Origin: Daucus carota subsp. sativus
Taxonomy: Eukaryota; Streptophyta; Magnoliopsida; Apiales; Apiaceae
Direction: 5' to 3'
Length of the DNA: 64,000 bases
Assembly (NCBI RefSeq): GCF_001625215.2
Contig: NC_030384.2
Span: 38,474,390 to 38,538,389 of the forward strand
Shown here piece after piece: positions 14,271 through 24,764 of this stretch. The notes beneath the pieces are model-generated. The model was not told the origin of the DNA and did not search any database. It saw only the letters and a list, made by a program, of their open reading frames with translations. Both the position numbers and the translations under genes were made by a program. Position 1 is the stretch's first letter; each line of letters opens with the position of its first letter.

Positions 14271-14616
14271 CTTTTAAGTCAATATAATATACTCCTTAAA
14301 TACATAATAACCTACACTGAAACAATATTTGTATTAATTAATAATTAAAAAGTTAAAGTCTTGTCTAGTTTATAGTCGTTTCCAACAGACTAATACTTAT
14401 AATTTCATAATTTTTGAATTTTGATAACTATAATACTAAAATTGAATGTTACTCTTTCCATCTCAGTTAAATAACCATTGGATCATCCAACCGTGCTCAC
14501 ATCCTGTTATCAGGGGCGGTCCTAGCCCAGTGCAGCCAGTGCTCCCGCACAGGGTCCACCGGAGCCCAAAATATATTTTACAGTAAGATGCCCATGCAGA
14601 GTTCTATACATATATT

Positions 14617-14847
14617 TTAGTTTTTATCATACGTTTCAGGTTGATAAATTATACGTCCTCTGGTTGAATCATAACGACTTATTTCAATTTTTACTCTATC
14701 GCCTGGTAGTATCCGTATAAAGCTACTTCGGATCTTTCCTGAAACATAACCTAGAATCATATCTTGATTATCTAAGCGAATACGGAACATACCGTTGGGA
14801 AAGGATTCAGTAATTAAACCTTCATGAATCCATTTTTGTTCTTTCAT
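14617..14847 (-). pseudogene. infA: Plastid-derived infA copy (translation initiation factor 1) in a nuclear transposon
   Basis: A 76-codon open frame starts [15 protein letters not shown] and contains [20 protein letters not shown], the S1/OB-fold protein IF-1 encoded in chloroplast DNA (usually 77 codons). The first 67 or so residues are collinear with plastid infA; the last few (after RGRIIY) do not look like the normal end, which places the left breakpoint near 14635. The frame is undamaged, so the transfer may be young. Without a transit peptide or promoter it is not expected to work in the nucleus. It keeps its plastid neighbour order with rps8 upstream on the same strand. Confidence 0.85.
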
Positions 14848-14968
14848 TACAGGTAAAGCCTCCTTGAAGTATCAATTGATGGAGGAGGAACGATATTAGA
14901 CAACCCGCCTCTTTTCTTTTTGTTTTCACAAATAAGAAGTTTCGGACCCAATTCGTATATTAGAAAGA

Positions 14969-15097
14969 TTACCATATATAACACAAAACTTCTCCGTCAA
15001 TTCGTTCTAGTCGAGCTTCTCGGTATGTCATTAAACCTCGGGAAGTAGAAATAATTACAATTCCCATCCCACCTAAAATTCTAGGAATTCGTTGGTA
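14969..15097 (-). pseudogene. rps8: Plastid-derived 3' fragment of rps8 (ribosomal protein S8)
   Basis: The last 42 codons of rps8 plus stop, reading from [14 protein letters not shown] to GEVLCYIW. The fragment is cut at its 5' side at about 15097. The infA-rps8 spacer between 14848 and 14968 is also plastid-like, so the whole stretch came in as one piece. S8 is a small-subunit ribosomal protein; this piece cannot make a working one. Confidence 0.85.
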
Positions 15098-15685
15098 GTG
15101 AGCAGCCAACCCCACTTAACTTAAAATTATTTTATATTTTTTATTCATTCTAAGTAGTCTGGACGTTAAATTTAATTAAAACTTACATGCTACTTTTTAT
15201 AATTGTTAATTTTATAGAGAATAATTTTCATTTTCTTATCAATAATGCGCTCCTTTAACACACTAAAAAAATTAAAATTTAATTATTATAAAATAATGTT
15301 AAGGTTTGTCATTGTATTATTTGAATACAATTTTTTTTAAAATTTCTCATTCTATTTCTCAAGTCTTTCATTTCTCTAAATTAAGAACTATATGAAATTT
15401 ATTTTTTTTAAATCCAAACTTTAGCATTATCATTTAACATGATGTTTCATTTTTTTGAGCTTCATAATAAATTTGTTAATTCAAATTTATTTGATATAAA
15501 TTATATATTAATTTGAGTTTAAATATGAATAATATTTTTAAATAAGTTAAAATATAAATAATATATTTTATAAAAGGGCTAAAAAAAATTTCGCACGGAG
15601 CCCCATAATTCTCAGGACCGGCCCTGGCTGTTATATTTTAAGAAAGAGAGATTGCATCATGACCACAATGGCACAATCACTTTTT

Positions 15686-16542
15686 GAGTGGATCCTCTGT
15701 CCCCTCTTTGCGTCTCCCTATGTCCCTTTTTTTTTATTGGTCAGTTCTTTACCTATCACGTGATTTATAGTTGTTATTTATTCTTTTTGGATAGTTTCTC
15801 ATCAGAGATTATTAAACTTTTTCAGATCTATGAAAATATATCTTAATTAATTAAATATCTTTTTCATATAGTACATAATCAACTAAAAGTATTTTTTACA
15901 TGATATATAATATTATATAGTAACTTTATTTTTATGTTTTCTACATGAAATAATTAATTAAAATTTTGAAAAGTTTAATATTTTTAAATTTAAAAGTAAA
16001 AAATTCTTTATTTATGTATATAATAATTAGTTAAATATCTTTTTCATATAGTACATAACAACTAAAAATATTTTTTATATGATATAAATATAATATTATA
16101 TAGTAATTTTATATGCTTTGTAAAACATGTAAGCATCTTCTTCTGTTTCAAACTCAAGCCCAACTTTCGGTACCATACTTTCATTGATTTCATTAGTCTT
16201 TGTTGGAGTAATAGGTATTCCAATATCTTTCAAAGAATAATCATCAAAATTTAAGTGGCGTGATACTTGAGAAACAGTAGTCATACCTGGAGTATTAGGG
16301 TTCTTGATGGTTCCGATTTAGGTAATTGAATCGAGTGAAAACCTCTTGATATACCAGAGTTTGAGATATACACACATTCTGTAAGTAATTTATTTGTATT
16401 CTGCAACAATATTTTAAATATAACTTAATTAAAACTAATAAAATTTTGAAGGAGAGAGATCACGTGAGAAGTAAAAAAACTGACCAATGAGAAAGAGGGG
16501 ACATAGAAAGAGACACAAAGAGGGGACAGAAGATCTGAACTC
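15686..16542. mobile_element. Mutator-like (MULE) non-autonomous element
   Basis: Long terminal inverted repeats of about 80 bp: the left begins GAGTGGATCCTCTGTCCCC, and the right, inverted, begins GAGTTCAGATCTTCTGTCCC; both continue through CTCTTTG.GTCTC, ATTGGTCAGTT and TCACGTGAT. A perfect 9-bp direct duplication TCACTTTTT flanks it (15677-15685 and 16543-16551), as in Mutator elements. The 857-bp body holds only a short FAR1-like frame, so it is not autonomous. Confidence 0.85.
16096..16284 (-). pseudogene. FAR1/FHY3-family N-terminal fragment inside a MULE
   Basis: A 62-codon frame ending PKVGLEFETEEDAYMFYKAY matches the start of the FAR1-type WRKY-GCM1 DNA-binding domain, found in MULE transposases and in the light-signalling factors FAR1/FHY3 derived from them. 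The zinc-binding Cys and His residues that should follow are absent, since the frame stops a few codons later. It may be the relic of the element's own transposase or a captured host gene exon; the sequence does not decide. Confidence 0.65.
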
Positions 16543-17343
16543 TCACTTTTTCTAGGTGAATTTCAAGTATATCAGAATTATTTAAAATTTATCATCTTTA
16601 ATTGATGACCTTTCCCGAATAATAATTTGAGATTGGAAAATATTTCTTGATTAAAATCAAACAATTAATCGAATAATTTATGATTTTTCATTTTTCGCAT
16701 CTAAATTCACAAGCCTATATATTGCAAATCCGATTATAGTATTTTATATCTTCAATTTTAATTAGTTTATTCATTTTGAGATAATGTCATAATTGATGAT
16801 TTTTTGATTGTATACTGTGATTTTGTTTTGTTATTATTTAATGACCCTGCTATGTTGATGATGCTTGATTGCTTTTTCTCTTTCTTCCTTTTTTTCTTCT
16901 ATCCGTGAATCTTACGTCTTTCATCGATGTTTTCTTTCGATCATTAAAGTTTTATTGACTGAATTTTTTGGGACCATTTCTCTATGAACTTTGGTTAGTC
17001 GGTAGAATTTTTGAAACGGAAGTTTCTCTTTTCTTTTCAGTATCGTGAATTTTGTTTTTTTGTACGAGTGTTTTCCTTAAACATCAAAATTTTATTTAAA
17101 TTTTTGTGAAATATTTCGACAGGTTCTTATTAGATGAAATATTTTCATTTATACAAGAGAAGCTCTTCCAAATCTTTTCTTTTCTGTATTATATTGGATG
17201 CAATTCATCAACGTGGTGGTGCTATGGCAAAAAAAAAAAATTCCAATTAAAATCACAGAATTATCTACATTGGAAACTGAAACACGTGACTGACTGAGTG
17301 CACATAAATTTATAAGAAGAGCTATCACAGTCGCAACAACCAT

Positions 17344-17535
17344 GGGGCCGTTTGGGTGAACTTAAAATAAGTGCTTTTTGTTTAAAATAAAAAAGTGAAG
17401 TAGAATTCAGAAACAAAAGCTAGTATTCTTAACTTCCTTTAGGTGCTTCTTGACTTTTTACACAAACAGTACGAATAAGTGCTTATAACTTAAAAGCCCG
17501 GAAGCCGGGCTTTTGTGTGTTTGCCAAACACCACC
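17344..17535. mobile_element. MITE abutting the SSL gene 5' end
   Basis: Begins GGGCCGTTTGGGTGAACTTA and ends with GCCAAACACCACC, an inverted terminal match. The interior (AAATAAGTGCTT, GCTTCTTGACTT, ACACAAACAGTACGAA) is shared with the copies at 27794-28041 and 61028-61938. Near its right end a 23-bp palindrome built on GCCCGGAAGCCGGGC could form a hairpin. It ends only about 58 bp before the start codon at 17594. Confidence 0.7.
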
Positions 17536-17593
17536 TATAACTACAAGTGCATAGTAAAAAGCACAGCAGCCAGCCAACACAAGAAACTGAAAA

Positions 17594-20500
17594 ATGGTTA
17601 AAACAGATCCACCCCCACCAAAACAAAACTCCCTTCTATTCCTTCTCTCTCTACCCATACTCCTCGCACTCTTCCTATCCGTGGCATGGTACCAACTCGA
17701 CTCCTTCGACGCAGCTCCTCTCCCTATGCACGAGTTGACTCATGACGCCGTCGCTGCGCCGCTGCTTAATGCCCGCATACTGCAAGGTTCTGACAAGATT
17801 GGCGCCGGGAAAATGGTGGGCCCCGAGGATGTGTTGTATGATTCAGGGACTGGAGTGTTGTACACGGGGTGTGCGGACGGGTGGATTAAGCGAGTTAGTG
17901 TGAACGACTCGGCTCAAGACTCGGTTGTGGAGGACTGGGTTAACACTGGCGGACGTCCACTCGGACTCGCTCGGGGGCTGCATGGGGAAATAATTGTTGC
18001 TGACGCTGATAAGGTTAGATATTTCAAATATATTCTGTCGGTTTCTACTGTTTCCTCCGTTTTCCACGCATTTTTAGCTGGATCGACCAGATAATATTAA
18101 GTTTTTAATTTTGTTTTCATAGATTAAATTTTGATTATATATTTTTGTTTATAAAAAAATTATAAAATAATATTCTTAACTATGCGGTCCAAATAATTAA
18201 AAATATCTATAAAAAATAAAAATGTCAAATAAATAATTAATAAACATATCTTATCAACAGTGTTTTAATTAATCGTAGATTTTTATAAGTTGCAATATGG
18301 TTAATAATAATTAGTTGTTATTTTCAAAAATAATAATAATAATTAGTTGTTTTGTATTGGTGGTAGTAGTTGCGGAAGACCGGTGCATCTTTTTCTACTA
18401 ATGCACGCTAAGCGTTGTCATGGTCGACTTAATTAATTACAGATTGTATGTTTTAGTACGCAACGTTTAGAAAAATATGTTCTTCGTCATACTCCCTCCG
18501 TTTCTTTTTCCTTTTTCTGTCTATGATCTCGTTACTGTTCATAACATGAGACAAATTACTAATTTACATCTAATTTATAAAACTAAATATAGTCATGAGT
18601 GATTTTGCTGAATTCGTATTCAGGATTACTTTAATACAATGAAGTTTTTATATTTAATTCTAATACGAAATGAAAGATATTAACGACCAAAAATGTGTGT
18701 TGTCAAATGTGAAAAACACAAACATGAAAAGTATTTAGAGACGGAGGGAGTAACTTTTACTACTACATCTTTGGCCTCATCTTACAGAAAAATTAGTTCA
18801 GAAACAAATTAATAATTCTCAATCCTCCTATTTATTTTTTATAATCAGAAATCTATCTTTTATTTATTTAAATTCAATAAGTTAATAGTTATCATAGAAT
18901 TGTATTATTTTTACCTTTATCATGTTTTTAAATATGGACTAACATATGAAACAGGAAACGAGAATAAACCGAAAAATGAGCGAGAGGAAGGAAATAATAA
19001 TTGTTATTTTAAACTGGTGAACAACATTTTTAGAACTTTGAGTTCTTAATTGTAAACATAAGTATTTTACACTTAAGTTTTTTGAGTCCAAAGAGGTGTA
19101 ATTAACTGGGATTTTAATGGATTATTTTTTATTTATGTATTTTAATGTATTGTATCTGATTTTAATTTTGTGCGGATTCTTTATAAAATATCGCAGAGTT
19201 GATATAGATTGTTTAGGATTTAAGCACAGTGTTTCAAAGTCTCATGAATTTTTATGTGATTTCAAAAACTTAAAATACACCGAAGAATTCCACAAAATCC
19301 ATCATTTTATGAAGTCACAAAAAAACTATAGCGAATACTATCAGATTTTTAAGCATAATTTAAAATACTGATTGAAGACCACCATATTTTGTAGCTTAAT
19401 TTAAAATTCTAATCAAATATCCCAAGATTCTAATACATTTTTTCCGAGCTGAATACCCTCAGAATTTCTTGAATTATAAAAATCTTTTAAAATCCGAGTC
19501 GAATACACCTCCTGGGACTTTACACGGTGTCAAATGATAAGTAAATGAAGTTTAGATTGATCGTGTTCATCAGAAGAGGTGAAATCCAATTGAAACGACA
19601 CTTGAATAAGACAATTAGAAAAATATCACAATTACAGATTTGCAGTCTTTGTATACTTATGCTTTATGTTACGTGCTGCGTTTTTTCCCGTACTTGGTAG
19701 GCACAATGATCTTTAATTCTTTATGCTTATCCTTTGCGGTCTCATCTTGTGATTTGATTCTTTGTCACCTGAGATTTTCTACGATCTTTATGCTTATCCT
19801 CTTATGGTCTCATGTTGTGATTCGATTCTTCGTCACCCGAAATTTAGGAAGAACTGCGGCATTATGCACAATTAGTTTTTAGCAATGAGTAAATAGTACT
19901 GTATTTTCATTATGAGAGCCTAATATAACATTTCCAAGTTCTCGCCAGGCTACATATAGGGCAGTTTTTTTGGTCCAATTGTGACAAAGAACTAAAAAAG
20001 CAAGGTTGGAACACTGCCTGTGTCATGGAATTGATGCAATATATAGTAGCAGTACGGCCTTACCTCATTTTGGTTGTGGTCCATAATTGAATTAATAATC
20101 AGTCGGCAACTTTTTAAATATTTTAAATCTCCTTTTGTAACAAGAGTATCAGGAGGAAAGAATGAAGATGGACATATACACAGGTATTTAAATATATAAT
20201 TACACAATGCAATTACTTAAATAGTTCAATGAAATATTGCTTGATGTGTAACTTTTCCTTCTTCTTGGGACTATATACTTACACGATTATTTCATACCAT
20301 TATTTTAGTCAACAATTTTTGTCAACTCATTGAAGATACTATGAATAGAATCGTAATATTGCTTACAATATATTTCAAGTTACGGTATTCTAGTAAAGCG
20401 AACATCAAAGTAGTAATTGCATAGTGATTATATTGTAGGCTAAACATATAAGTTCCAGGTTAAACACAATACAAGAATGTTGGATTTTGGGGTCAAAATT

Positions 20501-21776
20501 CCAGACCCTCACATCAATTTTATGTTAAATTAATAACCAACATTTTTCAAATCATAAAGCTCGGGAGTATTAATTATTGATCTGTTAATTATATGGTATC
20601 CATGATTTTATAGTACTATAATTAATGAGAATTATATCATCTGTTCAGTAATTATGTTATATGGTATGGTTGAATGAAGGGACTACTGAATGTGAGTGAA
20701 GATGGTGTGATAGAGTTGTTAACAGACTCGGCAGAAGGACACCAATTCAAGCTAACAGACGGTGTAGACATAGCAGAAGATGGGACAATCTATTTTACAG
20801 ATGCTTCTTATAAATACAGCTTGCATCAGTATCCACTTGACATTCTCGAGGGTAGACCTTATGGAAGATTATTGAGCTATAATCCTTCTACTCGGCAAAC
20901 CAAAGTCCTCGTCCATGACCTCTACTTCGCTAATGGTGTTGTGGTCTCTCCAGATCAGAAATTTGTAGTCTTCTGTGAAACTCCCATGTACCATTCTATA
21001 TCACTTAACCTTATTCTTTATTTGATGAAAAATTTGAGCATAAACAATTTAACTACGGAAATTCTATGATAATCCTAGTGGTTGTCCTCAGTACTGCTGA
21101 ATAATTGCAATTTGGATTTGCAGGAGAAGATGTAAAAAATACTATATAGGGGATGAAAGGAAAGGATCTGTTAACACATTTGTGGATAGACTACCTGGTT
21201 TTCCTGACAACATTCACTATGATGGAGAAGGTCATTTCTGGATTGCTCTCAGCTCGGTAAGTATATATTATATCCATATAAGGACATCAAACAACAAAAG
21301 TATACATAATTTTAAAAGACCTGCATTTCAGTTGAGAAGAAGAGGCTCATTTGCAATTTTCATTTTTGTCCTAAAAATATATAGATTTGTCCACATTTAA
21401 AGTAGTGTAAAATACTGAACACTTGCAATATTCAATAAATAATTTTATCCACTGGAAAATATTGCAACTGCATTATGCACTAAGAATATTGCAGGAAGCG
21501 ACAGATTTATGGCATTTTATTCAAAACTATCCTTTCCTGCGAAAGATAATGGGCATCGTAATCAAGTACTGGGGACATCTGCCACCAATTCTTAAAAGCA
21601 GCGGAGCTATGCTTGCTGATTTAGAAGGAAAGGTGATAGAGCACTATTATGATCCCAGTTTGATATACCTTGCAAGTGCCATAAAGATCGGAGACCATCT
21701 CTATGCTGGTTCTATTGTCAATCCTTACATTTTCCGTCTCAACGTCACTAGATATCCAGCAACCTCTAGTGCCTAA
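17594..21776 (+). CDS. Strictosidine-synthase-like (SSL/APMAP-type) protein
   Basis: Four exons, 17594-18013, 20680-20987, 21124-21256 and 21495-21776, give 380 residues, all with GT-AG borders and matching phases. Residues about 13-34 form one hydrophobic segment ([20 protein letters not shown]), a signal anchor, so a membrane or secretory-pathway protein is expected. Family landmarks follow: [61 protein letters not shown], and [20 protein letters not shown]. These are strands of the six-bladed propeller of the strictosidine-synthase fold. Most plant members are not true strictosidine synthases and their substrates are unknown; I do not assign an alkaloid role. The 2.7-kb first intron holds a Stowaway MITE and another inverted-repeat element. 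Confidence 0.93.
18492..18750. mobile_element. Stowaway MITE
   Basis: CTCCCTCCGTTTC at the left, inverted at the right (ACGGAGGGAG), flanked by TA on both sides (18490-18491, 18751-18752): the Stowaway (Tc1/mariner) signature. It sits in intron 1 of the SSL gene. Confidence 0.85.
19091..19512. mobile_element. Inverted-repeat MITE, copy 1 of a local family
   Basis: Left end GAGGTGTAATTAACTGGGAT and inverted right end GAGGTGTATTCGACTCGGAT. The interior shares long stretches (ATCGCAGAGTTGATATAGAT…, AAAATACACC…, CATCATTTTATGAAGTC) with the element at 30839-31246. An 84-codon open frame inside (19117-19371) resembles nothing and is taken as chance. Confidence 0.6.
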
Positions 21777-23935
21777 ACGATATCCGAATCAAACTATATA
21801 TGATCTCTGTGTATTACATGTCGTACAAACTCATTTTTATTTTGTATGCTTGATGACTGTTTATAGTTTCCTTTTGAGTATAGAGAGACTAGTCATGGGA
21901 ACATTGGAATGTATTTTTCTAGATTTTCAGAAGCTGGTGGCTACAATAATATGAGACATTTGAAATAGTGAGATGCTGACTTTTAAGTTGAACGGTGGCA
22001 CTCTATAATGTTAGTACATGCTTACCAAAAATCTGAAGTGTGGTCAATTGTTGGATAAATCTATAACTCTTCAACGTTACCTATGCTAAACATCTTAACA
22101 TCAGAAAAGATTATTTAATAATTTATAAATCATTGATAAATCAAAATTATCCAAACAGATATTTTTAAACTACTAACCTATTACATAAATTATGTTAATT
22201 CATAAGTCATAATCTTAGTCAAACAGGCTCATAATCTTAAATCAAGTTAGTTCATAAGGTATAATAGTCAAACGGGCTCATAATATTTTCCTCGAGAGTA
22301 CGTAAAAACGTCTATAATCTTATATTAACAATTGAACATGAGTAACTAAAACAAATTTTGTTTGGGAAATTATAAAATGTTTTAAGTTCCCTTTACGATT
22401 TTATCACTTTTTGCAAAAATACATTCTACAACCAAATACAACTTCCTTTTTTTCATTTCTTTGAAAAAACATTTGAAGTGTTTTTATTCGTATTTAAGAT
22501 TTTATTTGATTGAAGTTGTTTTTATTTGTATCCATGATTTTAGTTGTATTTAGGTTGATCAAAATTTGCAAAATGGTAGTTTCACAATTTTTTTCCCGGA
22601 AACATATTTTGCAAAAAATTGAATTCTTCTGACTATTTTCAAAAAAACCCCAACATATTTTTATTAGCTTAAAACCAACATATCATTCATCACCTTTTAT
22701 TAAATTAACCGGGCTCTTGGTTCTCGTCGAATAGTTGGCGGCTGGCCCATACGAATACAACAACAACAGTGTTTCACGTCAGAGTGTTTTTGATGCATAA
22801 GCCAAAATGAAGATCCAACATTCATTCTCCTGTCTACACGACTCCTCAAATTTCACATGCAGATGGTAATATGTTTAATGTTTATGATCAATTATAGACT
22901 TGTAGTCGAATAAAGCATGTACATATGTAGTAGTACATGATAACTCGCCGGTCTTTCCGGATCGGATTGATTGGATAAAATAGTGGATGTAGAACCGACT
23001 CCATTGGTTTAAAATGAATGAACAGAAAGATTGTTCATACGGCAAACTAGGTTTAAATAAATATTTATCAAACTTGTTATTTCTGAGAACGTCACTTATC
23101 TATTTAATATTTGTAGTTTGTATTGAATTGAGTCGGGTCCTCGATCTTGTAGAAATAGACGGTAAACTATTTTTACTCGTATTTATTATGGTCTTTTCGT
23201 GATTTTTTTAATCAATATATTATGCTATATATGCTCGTAAACTTTAAAAGAAGTTAAATGTTACGTAGGTAACGATAATTCTTTGCTAAAATTGCTGTGG
23301 TTGACTGAAGTTTACTAACAATTATTTCGATATTTTTAGAATCCGTTTTTAACCGATCGAGACTTTTTACGGGGTTGGGAAAATGGTAAAGCTAACCATC
23401 AATTAATATCGAGCTAATATAATATACTTAATTTCACAATAGCCAAAATAATAACAAATAATTATTTTTAAGAGATAGTATAATTAATTGCATTTTAGTC
23501 GCCCATTATTTATATAACTAATAAAAATATCTCCGATAATACAAAAATTTGAGCAAAAAATTCAAATCACTCATTAAAAATAAAGAATATATAAATATAA
23601 ATTTCATCATTTGAACATGACAAATTTTTTTGTCTGTGACGAGGATACAAAATTGTCTATCACTGCAAATATCCATCAATAGGGATACATGTATCACTAA
23701 AAATATCCATCAATTAGAAAATATTATAGCAGTAAATTCATTTTTAAATATCGCGTGTCATGAATTAATTAATTATAATTATAATGAATTTCTATATATA
23801 AAAATGTAATCAACAGAAAAATTATGAATTTACATATGTTACGTCATTTTTAAAAAGAATTCGAATAATTAATTGGATTGTCTAACACTACTTGCGAGTT
23901 GGATCACACTCTATTTGCTCTCTGATATACACCCA

Positions 23936-24218
23936 CTCCCTCCGTCCCTCTGATTTCTATGCACTTTCTTTTTTAGATATCCCATTCAATTCTATACAAT
24001 TCTAAATTTCTCAAAATAGTAAATTTTTATAATATAAAAATCTCATCCACTCACTGCTTCTCTCTACTTTTACAAATCTACCAATTAAATATTTATGGGT
24101 CCCGTCACTTTACCTACTTTTCTTTCTCTTTCTCATTATTTTACACTACTTTATACATTTTTCTTAGTCTACGTGTCCATTTCAAATGTATACATCCCAG
24201 AAGGACGGACGGAGGGAG
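23936..24218. mobile_element. Stowaway MITE upstream of WOX13
   Basis: CTCCCTCCGTCCCTCTGATT at the left and its inverse (AGAAGGACGGACGGAGGGAG) at the right; TA follows at the right, while the left flank reads CA, presumably mutated. It lies about 550 bp upstream of the WOX13 start codon. Confidence 0.8.
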
Positions 24219-24708
24219 TATGACTTAACAACAACCAAATATTCAGAGGATCGAAGATCATGTCTTAAACGAATTTTTTGATATATGTTGATGCACATAA
24301 AATAACAATTATTTTTAATAAATAACAGATTTTATATTAACTTCAATTTTATTAATAATAATAGCTCACACATAATTCTCTTTTAAGAATTTTTTTAATT
24401 TTAAATAAAATTAAATATTATTGTGTGTCCTTGTACGGGAAAAAATACCCTATCTTAAAATTCCTACTCTACGTAATGTCATGATTTGATATTGAAATAA
24501 ATTTTATTAAAGTTACGATAATATAATATCTTAAGAAAAGATTAGTATAGTCTCGGACATAAATTTAAACCCGAACCTAACAAACAGACATAACACAGGT
24601 CACAGGGGCTAATTGTCCTCCACGCCTTTTGTCTTTATTGTCCGCCATTTTCTTCACTTTGTCGCTACCCCTTTTTCTTCTTCCTGTCCTACCAAAACCC
24701 ACTCTCAG

Positions 24709-24743
24709 ACTCTCTCTCCCTCTCTCCCTCTCGGCAAGAACAG
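24709..24743 (+). promoter_or_regulatory. CT-rich leader tract before WOX13
   Basis: An almost pure CTCTC/CCCTC tract about 20-55 bp before the start codon. Pyrimidine-rich tracts are common in plant 5' leaders near transcription starts; no TATA box was placed with confidence. Confidence 0.35.
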
Positions 24744-24764
24744 GTTGCACTCGAGAGAGATAAA

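Larger units (their letters stand above)
14511..15626. mobile_element. Non-autonomous hAT-like transposon carrying chloroplast DNA
   Basis: Termini are CAGGGGCGGTCCT at the left (14511) and, on the opposite strand, CAGGGCCGGTCCT at the right (ending 15626): 12 of 13 bases match. The flanks carry an 8-bp duplication with one mismatch, CCTGTTAT at 14503-14510 and GCTGTTAT at 15627-15634, the size expected of hAT elements. There is no transposase frame, so it would need to be mobilised in trans. About 460 bp of its middle (near 14635-15097) is plastid sequence (see infA and rps8); the rest is AT-rich filler. It lies in the gap between two nuclear genes. Confidence 0.8.
21777..24764. other. Intergenic region between SSL and WOX13 genes
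   Basis: No gene seen. The first few hundred bases are likely the SSL 3' untranslated region. About 22080-22290 is a degraded MITE end with repeated 'TCAAACGGGCTCATAAT'. A Stowaway element lies at 23936-24218. The stretch just before 24765 is rich in CTCTCTCC and is likely the WOX13 leader. Confidence 0.6.

Noticed and set aside
14617-14847. infA as a working nuclear gene
   Set aside because: Working nuclear infA copies carry a transit peptide; this one starts exactly at the plastid start codon, has plastid flanks on both sides of the same strand and lies in a transposon.
19117-19371. 84-codon frame in SSL intron 1
   Set aside because: It lies in an inverted-repeat element whose other copy (30839-31246) has no such frame.
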